Shown: one piece after another, positions 56,750 to 64,000 of the stretch | Position numbering within the stretch: the stretch's first letter is position 1 | Layout: the number at the start of each line of letters is the position of its first letter | Source of the DNA: Isoetes taiwanensis | Lineage: Eukaryota > Streptophyta > Lycopodiopsida > Isoetales > Isoetaceae | Length of the DNA stretch: 64,000 bases | NCBI GenBank assembly: GCA_021234155.1 | Contig: JAJEKV010000210.1 | Coordinates: 1,151,501-1,215,500 of the forward strand | Reading direction: 5' to 3' | The notes under the pieces: model-generated | Seen by the model: only the letters and a program-made list of their open reading frames with translations | Told to the model about the DNA's origin: nothing | Database searches by the model: none | Position numbers and translations under genes: made by a program

Positions 56750-57055
56750 GGCTCCATTATCCGCGCTGAAGGTAACTTCTTCTCGCAGATCTATGTTGGC
56801 TTTTGCGGATGCCAAGAATTCCATTCCAACAATGAGGTCGATTTGCCAATATCCATTAACTCGCACCCATAGCAACCGGTGCTACCGGCAACCGTGATCT
56901 TAAGGTTGATGCGACCACCATAAGTATGTCTAACCTTACCATCGGCTAAAGTGACAGTCTCTGGCCGTGACCTTAGGGTTTCGGTTGGGCCAGGACCTGG
57001 CCATTCTAGGAGAAGCAAAATTATGTACTCCCCGTGGTCCATAAGAATTACAAAA
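56750..57055 (-). pseudogene. Protease region of the chromovirus
   Basis: On the minus strand: VTLADGKVRHTYGGRINLKI TVAG is followed, after a frame change, by VNGYWQIDLIVGMEFLASAK, the conserved I-LGM(D/E)FL segment of Ty3/gypsy proteases. The active-site D-S-G should lie near 57040-57060, where the reading is MDHGEY, so the catalytic motif seems altered. Confidence 0.55.
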
Positions 57056-57249
57056 GGCTTACCGCCTCATTTGGCCTATGGTGGAAATGACGGCAGGCTG
57101 ACTTTCAAGATTGCCGCTTCTATAGCTGCAAGGATATGAGACGCGACCGCGGAATGTACTTTCGGGAGCCGCCCCGCCGCCACAGTAATGTTGACTCAAT
57201 ATCGCCCCGCCAAGGTCGGGCCATGGCCACCGGGGGCCCGGTAACATAT

Positions 57250-58130
57250 GGGCAAGTCGCATGAAGTGTCCCGCCTCACCTGTAACATGCCTTATCCCTG
57301 CAAGTTGCCTTCCGCCAGCCTCTTTAGGAATGGATCGTGAAGAGGTTCAACTTCCTTACCCCGCATTGTTCTCGCTTTTACCGCGGTTAAAAGCGACTTT
57401 CTTCTCCGGCGACCGTAAGAGTTCTCACTGAGAGGGCCCCGGACTTGGAGAGCGGGTTTGTAAGGTGGACGGCCGTGGTCGCGGTGTAAGGAGCGGGACG
57501 CGGATATCGATTTCTTGGTATGTCCTCCTCGAGGCTCAATGCTTTAGCCTCTTGCCAGAATCGATTTCGGTCGATGGCCTTAACCATCCGTTTGATCGAT
57601 GGTGCCAAACCCTCAATATAGCCTCCACCGCCCTTTTCTCATTCATACCCAAAATATACAGCCGTGCACATGAACTCATCCGTAGGCCTGTATCGGACAT
57701 ACTTTCTTCGCCCAAACAGCAGAAAGTCTCTGATTGGCTGGCATTTATGTGCACGAGGCACATAATGCCATTTGAAGGTCTTGGCAAACTTTCAAGTTGC
57801 ATCTACTCCCGCCCGGATGTTTGCTCGCATAGCCCTTCCACCAACACGGCAGCTCGGTAAGGTTTGTGGTGGCAACCTTTCCCCAGATCCTTCTGCGCCA
57901 TGCCATAGGACCCGCCGAACTCCTTCATTTCGTCGGCCTAGATTCGCATTCAAGCCGCTTCTAGATTTCCCATCAAATCGGGCCAATTTCCTATTCTTCC
58001 ATATACTAGTTATGGCTGTATCAACTGCCTTCGCGGTACTCTTATCCCGGGCGCTTTGCATGGCCACCGATGATGCTGATGATGCGATGACACCGGCGGC
58101 GTAACTTTGAAGAGGTGGCACTGTCTCTAG
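57250..58130 (-). pseudogene. Gag of the chromovirus
   Basis: The minus strand shows a gag end (LAPSIKRMVKAIDRN, FWQEAKALSLEEDI near 57600-57520), preceded by capsid-like sequence (YILGMNEKRAVEAILRVW) and an N-terminal part (VDTAITSIWKNRKLARFDGK near 58000). A zinc knuckle is recognisable in broken frame at about 57253-57294 (CY..GEAGHFMR...PYVTGP). At least three frame changes are present. Confidence 0.6.
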
Positions 58131-58139
58131 AGGAGCTCC

Positions 58140-61100
58140 GGCTGGTTTAGAGTGGGACCTCTTCGCACGTATGCGTGACTAGTTAATTGGTGGGGACGGC
58201 CGGCCGTAGGTGGACTAGGTGGTAACGGAGGTTCCGGTAAAGGCCCTGCTAATACATGCTTTGTGGTGGGTTAGCATGCAAGACGAGGGCCTGTAATTTT
58301 AACCGTCTTTTCATCGATCAATTTTGTTCGTGTTAACCGACCGGGCGCTTGATGGGTGTCCGCCAGCGGCATTGCGCGGCAACCGCCTATATTAAACATA
58401 ATGATGATATAAGAAAATATAACATAACGAAGAAGTGTTATAACAAAGTCATTCCGAGTAGTATCAAGAAACACAAAGTGAACACGAAAAAAGGACGGAA
58501 GATTCAATTTACAAAGTTGAGATAACGGTTACATCAAAGAAGTTTTATATGGAACACGCTTATAAACTTATAGTTATATAATACATATAGAGGCCTCGAT
58601 ACAAAGCCATTTCCTAGCCATGGTGAAGCATAGGAACACACAAACGGAAATTGTGGCTTAAGGGTTTGCGAGGGATACATGATGGTATTATAGCGCAAGA
58701 CTCTCACGCACACTGGACGAAGCTTGTAGCGCGTGCCAAGCCCGATAATAACGGGTTGATAATCCCAAGTGGGGCTAATAATCGAAGGTTGAAGAGCTTC
58801 GCAAAGGCGTAGAAGATTTGCGAGAGATGATCATTAGCATCATCAAAAGCTTGATGGGGTCATATTCCAATAATCCCAAGTACGGGAAAGAGTCCATCTC
58901 GGATCATCGTAGCACGCTCGAAGAAGAGTAACTACTTCCATGCCCTTGTCGATCATAAGGTTGTTCGGGACCCTAAGCTCCGCTTATGTCATCGCCAACT
59001 TCCCGTCAGGATACTCGTTGTACCGGTTCCCCATAGTCCTGCTTCGGGAGGTCCCTGCTCATCCATTCTTATCGACGGGTGATCCTGTCCCGGTATTCCT
59101 CAAGTGTTTCTTCCGCAAGAAGACGGGAATAATTATATATACATTGGAAAACAATTTCCTTCCACTCCAGCTTTAAGGAAATTAATTAATCATTGAAAGG
59201 AGAAACAATGAAATGGTTTTTCAAAAGGCAAGAAACATAAGAAGATATCCCAATATATATAAAATTGAAAACGATATAGATTTTGGTGTTGGCCCACTAG
59301 AGGTAATGCCAATCAAAATTAACAAAATTTCACACGATGACCCAATGAAACCTAAAACTAAGAGGTCGATCCACAACATCTTGTGCTTGAGTATCAAACT
59401 GGGGCTCGGGTCGATGCCGTAGGAGTAACACGCTAGGATTAACCGATGAGGCAGCTGATGAAGCTATTTCTGAGGAACATTTGTAGCCATGGCACCGCAA
59501 ACTGAGACTCATGTTCATCCAAGAACCAATCTCATGGTCAAACACCGCAATGGCAAGATCACTGTTCACTAGGATGATCTCGCCAAGGTTAGGGAGCTAA
59601 TTTCTTGTGGCCGCATTTGTGGTGGAAAGGCCCTTAATGCCCATACCGCCTCGCGCTTCATGGGCAATTGCCTTAGCAGAAGAGAACCTGTCTCGCTTGT
59701 AAAGCCGATTGTGAAGAATCGAGTAATATGGCATTTCAACCCTCAACCATCGGATGGGTTGAAGAGGCCACCGACTCCAAGTTCTGGGGCGCCTCCTCCA
59801 TGGCAAAATCCTTCTCTTCCCCGAAAGCATCTTGATTTTCATCACATAAATCCTCCATGGTTGGGTCGATCCAGCCTTTGACGCGACGGCGTCGTTGATG
59901 TTGGGCACATAGGGCCCCGTGAGCACGGAAAGCCGATTCAGAACCGAAGATGGGTTACCTCAATCATTAATCGGCGCCAAGGACAAGAGGTGCCGATAGG
60001 CTCAACATCAAGAGGTTGATAATTGAGCGGTGATGTATCTCCGGGCGATAATTGGGGCGAGAGTAATCAATGAAATCATGTCAATTCCGACAATATTCTA
60101 CCAAATTACAGAGAAGGTGAGCGGTCCTCTGCTACCCTTATTGGCGATATGTCGATACGCCATTGAATGTCGCCGCCAGCGCAAGTAATCCCGATCCCCA
60201 ACCTTGATGGTAGCAGTGTTTAACTCAATCCCACAAGTGCTTGGCCCCACGAGGTAAAGGCCTCTTTAGCTAACTCCTTCCATCGCATAAAATCAGCAAA
60301 AGTTTATCCGTTCGTCCTCCTCGGATCTGGAGGAAGTGGGGCCTTAGCTTGCTCTAAAGCGGTGTCGGGCACCATCTACATACCTGTCCATAATAAGAGC
60401 AAGGGCAAACTGGGCTTCAAAGTATAGCCCATTAGAGCAACAATCGATAATGGAAATGCTTTTTAGCACGCCCGATGATGCCCTTGAGGATGTCATAGTG
60501 GCATGATCATCTCCCAACATATGCTCCACAATATCTCTGCGGAAGATAAGGTTGGGGCTGCCCCCAAAGAATTCCCGCTTCAGGCAATATTTCCTCATCA
60601 TAGAACCCTACAAAGGTCGATAGTCGTGGGGTGCCAAGATATTGTCGATGAGGTCGATCTAACTCGCAAACATAGGATCCAAGAGAGGGTAAGGAACCCT
60701 GGGATCCCATTGCTCGCCTCCCCATGTACCATGCTAGTCGGCCGTCAGAAGTCCATCACAGCAGGTGAAGATGGGAGGAAGAAGGGAAACAGAGTAAGAA
60801 ATGATGAAACCCTAAAATGAATCAGTATTTAACTTGTCGGGCCGCGACTTCGAGGCGCCAAAATTTCATCATCTTTTTTTTTTTTTTTTTTTTTTCTTAT
60901 TATTATTATTTTTATTTTTATTTTTTTTTTTAATTGTAGGAAAATTCACAATTCAAAATAAGAAGTCAAAACAGGTTTGTATTAATATATATCTTGATTT
61001 ACATAGATACAAAATTGTGATGTACATAATTATGACCGTTCCCCACCGGATCCCGGCTAATCAGAGGTCTTTGTCATGATGGTTACCGCTTGGCATGGAT

Positions 61101-62868
61101 GGCACATAGGTTTGCATCGCCAAAGAGGGCCACCAAGTAAGCCTCGTAGCCTCCTGAAGTGCGTTAGAATGGCATGAGTTGAAAAAAGCGGTCCGTCTTA
61201 AATTTTTGGCAATTTCTGGACCCGCAGGTGGAAAGGAAGTTTCGAATTAAACTCGCGGATTTCTGGTACTTCCTTATCTCTTCGGCGCCACGGTGCCGGG
61301 CTTGTAACGATGCCTCCTGGGTTGGGGTTCAGGGTAGAGTCTTCCCCGCCGTTCTGTGATGTCCGGCTTTACGGATGATGTTGTCAGCCCGGTTATCCCA
61401 AAATACTTCTGGCTGATTCTCCTCGAGCCCTGTCGATCCTTATAATTGCGCACCGTGATCTTTGTCTTCTTTTGTCTTCGCTGAACACCGCTTCTCGCGG
61501 TTGTTTCGCTGATGCCTTTCTTTCCTTCCTTTCCTCGTCGCTTCCTTTCTTCACGCCGGTTGTTCTCTTTGCTCTTTTCCTCCATTTCATTCCCCGTGAT
61601 TCTTCGATTTTGTTTTGTTCTACTGTTGCCAACATGAATAGTATCTCACGGTTTATAGCCTCATTAACTGGTTACTGCGGCTTACCGAGGTGGGTTTGCC
61701 TCCGCTGCTTTCTTTGGTTATTCTAATCTCCGTTTTCTTGTGTTTCCTATGAAGTAACGTGGGGATTAGTTATCTCGTTCAACCGCCAAATTTTGAAAGT
61801 GATCTCATTGCGGAAATCTGAGGGGATCCCTGGCTTCGTGAGGGATACCTGTTATCTCCCTTCATATGAAAACGATGGATTGTATAGGCTCCTATCAAAG
61901 AGGCACATCGCCGCTTCCAGGTAGTGCAGATATCTGGGCCGGATCATCCAATGCTAACCACTGCATCCGCCTCTTGGGCCATTTGCAACCGATCGGGCTG
62001 CATTTGTAAAGGCCTCCTCCTCTAAGCTTGTTCATCCCCTGGCCCGGAAAGAACCGGCATACGGAGCGCCATCTTCTGTTCCAACTACTATGCAGGTCTC
62101 CGAATAGCGTTGAAGTTTGAACACAAAGCGCCATTATAGCAAAAGAGCTGTATGGGATTGACCCCTTCTTCAGAAGCGCTTCTGAAAATACTCGGTATTT
62201 CTTGATCTTCGCGATTCAAGGTCCGGCGGCCAATCTCGTAGGGCGGCAATTCAGCCATTCTCAAAGCTCTATAGGGGTTTTGGAATAAGGTTTACTTCAC
62301 AGCGTATAAACTTGCTTGGGGTGTCTCCATCCTTATAGAGTAAGGCGCTGTGGGCGACTCGTAAAGCAGGGGAGAAAGGTAAGGGGCGAGGTTTTGGCTA
62401 TGGCGTAGGGAAGCTTCAGTTCCGGCTATGGCGGCTGGCGAGCCTGGGCATGCTTAGGTGTTTAAGAAAAGTGAAAGAAAAGTCACTTTTAAATTTTTTA
62501 ACCCTAAAAACTTTTTATGAAAAAGTGGCGGCTGCCGCCGAGGGTATGGCACCCTACTGACGTCGGCACGACGGCGCGAAATGGCAGCCCCCGGTACCAC
62601 CGCCCATTTAGGGTTAGGTTTTTTTTTACGAGGTATGGCACCCCTACCCCCCAGGTTTCTATCGGCGCTAATCGACACCGTACCCCCCTTCACTTAGGGT
62701 TAGGGTTGGTGCGGTCGCACCCTCTTAATTACAATTAGACCACGCTAAAGCAAACATGGCTCGACATCCATTACACCACCCAAAAAACTCATACTACTCC
62801 AAATCCTCTCTAGCTAACCATCTATCGGTTAGTATGTGGCCGGGCAATAGTTTGGCTTCCCCAAAACC
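58140..62868 (-). other. Long leader or inserted segment between gag and the primer site
   Basis: About 4.7 kb between gag and the primer-binding site is far longer than the few hundred bases usual for a chromovirus leader. Minus-strand open frames (59330-59569, 59597-59926, 60344-60601, 60507-60725, 61274-61635) match no retroelement domain that I know. A T23 run and TTA/TTTTA repeats occur at 60873-60931, and GAGGTATGGCACCC is repeated near 62540 and 62630. It may be a nested element, captured host DNA or an unusual leader. Confidence 0.4.
60873..60931. repeat. T-rich microsatellite
   Basis: A run of 23 T is followed by CTTATTATTATTATT and TTTTTATTTTTA repeats. It could be the reverse-strand poly(A) tail of a retroposon nested in the chromovirus. 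Confidence 0.85.
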
Positions 62869-62870
62869 AT

Positions 62871-62881
62871 GCTCGATACCA
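62871..62881 (-). promoter_or_regulatory. Primer-binding site for initiator tRNA-Met
   Basis: On the minus strand TGGTATCGAGCATGG starts immediately inside the 5' LTR; plant elements primed by initiator tRNA-Met carry TGGTATCAGAGC. One or two bases differ. This fixes element orientation and the LTR border at 62882. Confidence 0.75.
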
Positions 62882-64000
62882 CCGCGGACGCCCCTGAACA
62901 TATACGACCTTCGGGACGTATACACACGGGACTTCCTCCCATGCATGCACCAACTTCCATGAGCAGCGTCTCCTAAATTATCGGGCCATCTATAATCACG
63001 CGTCCAAAGAAGGAGTTGGCGGGTCATCGTATTGCCCACGCTTCAATGGAATCTCCTACGCGGAAGCATGAATACAAGGGTTAGCACACGCGATAAATCG
63101 CATATAAATAACCACCCTAATTTAATTGTGTGGCATGTATCCATCCAAATACCAATGGCAAAGAATATGCATCTAAACCTAATAAAACACCCCAAACCCA
63201 TGGTTCTACCCCGGCCCGGACTAAAGTGAGGATCGGTACGGCGGCTAGGCCTCAAGAGATCAAAGGATGAATCTTGACATGGCACACGGCATAGAACATT
63301 GGCTAGGGTTGTCCACTCCATCCCCCTCATGTGCACACACTTTGCATGGGTCAATTCCACGCCATGGCGTCGCTATAACCTTCCGAGCGTGCTCGAGGGG
63401 CATCCTCCCCGTTGAGCCTACCTGTGGTTCATGAAGCCCCCGGCCCCATGAGGCAGTCGCGAGTTTTTCCCCTTCCAATCACAAGGCTCCATGGCTAGCT
63501 AGAGAACACGCAAGCTTCCATCGCCGGACTGCGATCCGCATCACTTACTCTAAATCTACCAGTGCAAGGTGCCCCATTAATGTCACACCTTCCCAATCAG
63601 AGGTGTCGCACCCATACCCGCCCCCTACGCGGACCCAGCCATCGCTCAGCCTTCTCAAGCATAGGAGTCCTGTGAGCCTTATACCGCAACCCCACCTCCA
63701 CTTCTTCACCATCAGGTTCTCGTCTCTGTGCTAAGCCAAGCACTATAGCATCTCCATGGCCCCAGGGCTTCAGGCACAGCCTTCATGAGATATGGTCTCG
63801 ATAATATGTGGGTTCTGTCTAGAGCATACTACAATAAATAGCCTGCAGGTCTCTACCCCCTTTAATTCCCCATTTCCGAAAGTAACACCAGGCTAACAAC
63901 CACCAATCCATCCATTACAAGCAGAACTTAATCAAAATATATAGAGAGAACTCACTCTTTACAATCATGGTTGGCCTTAATGAAGTAACACAAAGAGAGA
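62882..64000 (-). mobile_element. 5' LTR of the chromovirus, cut by the window end
   Basis: Colinear with 51402 onward (GCCCCTGAACATATACGACC, AAGCATGAATACAAGGGTTA, CCAATGGCAAAGAATATGCA, GTCCACTCCATCCCCCTCAT). About 1.1 kb is in the window; the remaining part and the flanking target duplication lie beyond it. Confidence 0.85.

Larger units (their letters stand above)
51402..64000 (-). mobile_element. Ty3/gypsy chromovirus, nearly complete, running off the right edge
   Basis: Reading the minus strand from the window end the order is 5' LTR (62882 to beyond 64000), initiator-Met primer site (62871-62881), a long leader, gag with zinc knuckle, protease, RT, RNase H, integrase, chromodomain, polypurine tract and 3' LTR. 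The C-terminal chromodomain places it among plant chromoviruses, which often use it to target chromatin. At least 12.6 kb is in the window. Pol is broken by several small indels outside the RT block. It sits in an intron-like position of an HD-ZIP IV remnant; bases 51397-51401 (TGATC) should be repeated at the far side, outside the window. Confidence 0.9.

Noticed and set aside
62690-62716. TTAGGGTTAGGG, telomere-like
   Set aside because: Only about two units and of the TTAGGG form, not the plant TTTAGGG array; no interstitial telomere can be claimed.
1-64000. CRISPR arrays, bacterial operons, ribosomal RNA genes or complete tRNA genes
   Set aside because: None seen. Regular spacing at 14.0-14.5 kb is due to palindromic repeats without spacer structure, and the tRNA-like boxes at 47.25 kb do not fold into a full tRNA.

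Overview
This window looks like nuclear DNA of a land plant with a large, repeat-filled genome. The evidence is spliced genes with GT-AG introns (an LLP-homolog ribosome-biogenesis protein; remnants of a KUP/HAK potassium transporter, an augmin subunit 3 exon and HD-ZIP IV START-domain exons), Ty3/gypsy elements of the chromovirus and Athila/Tat types, an L1-type LINE, Mutator-like, CACTA-like and foldback DNA elements, and an initiator-tRNA-Met primer site. Unique regions are AT-rich; the retroelements are richer in G+C. I cannot name the species. Nothing suggests bacterial, viral or organellar DNA.

Layout. 0-7 kb: AT-rich DNA with decayed coding scraps, short tandem duplications and a 5'-truncated LINE ending in poly(A) near 6.96 kb. 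7.16-9.14 kb: a solo LTR with a 5-bp target duplication. 11.1-11.9 kb: the one clearly intact gene, a two-exon LLP homolog. 12.7-13.1 kb: an HD-ZIP IV remnant on the minus strand. 14.0-14.5 kb: an array of palindromes. 15.2-17.0 kb: an augmin-3 exon directly upstream of a 5'-truncated KUP/HAK transporter. 17.9-18.7 kb: a tandem duplication split by a MITE. 21-22 kb: a possible small-exon gene and a CACTA-like end. 23-26.5 kb: two related foldback elements. 25.9-28.8 kb: several local duplications and two candidate first exons. 28.87-29.64 kb: a Mutator-like element with a perfect 9-bp target duplication.

31.4-42.4 kb: a complete Ty3/gypsy element of Athila/Tat type on the minus strand, both LTRs present, with about 4 kb of unassigned sequence between pol and its 3' LTR. 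42.4-51.4 kb: mostly noncoding, with a possible tRNA-derived SINE head (47.25 kb), a 284-codon open reading frame of uncertain family (48.2-49.1 kb) and a second HD-ZIP IV remnant (50.5-51.4 kb). 51.4 kb to the window end: a chromodomain-bearing Ty3/gypsy element on the minus strand, inserted in an intron-like position of that remnant and running off the right edge inside its 5' LTR.

The genes do not form a pathway. The pattern is gene fragments, duplications and nested transposons around one small housekeeping gene. The best leads are the augmin-3/KUP fragment chimera, the MITE with its empty site in the same window, the precisely bounded Mutator-like element, the unassigned blocks inside the two large retroelements, and the concentration of LTR differences in G+C-rich stretches. 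I found no clearly new biological system.
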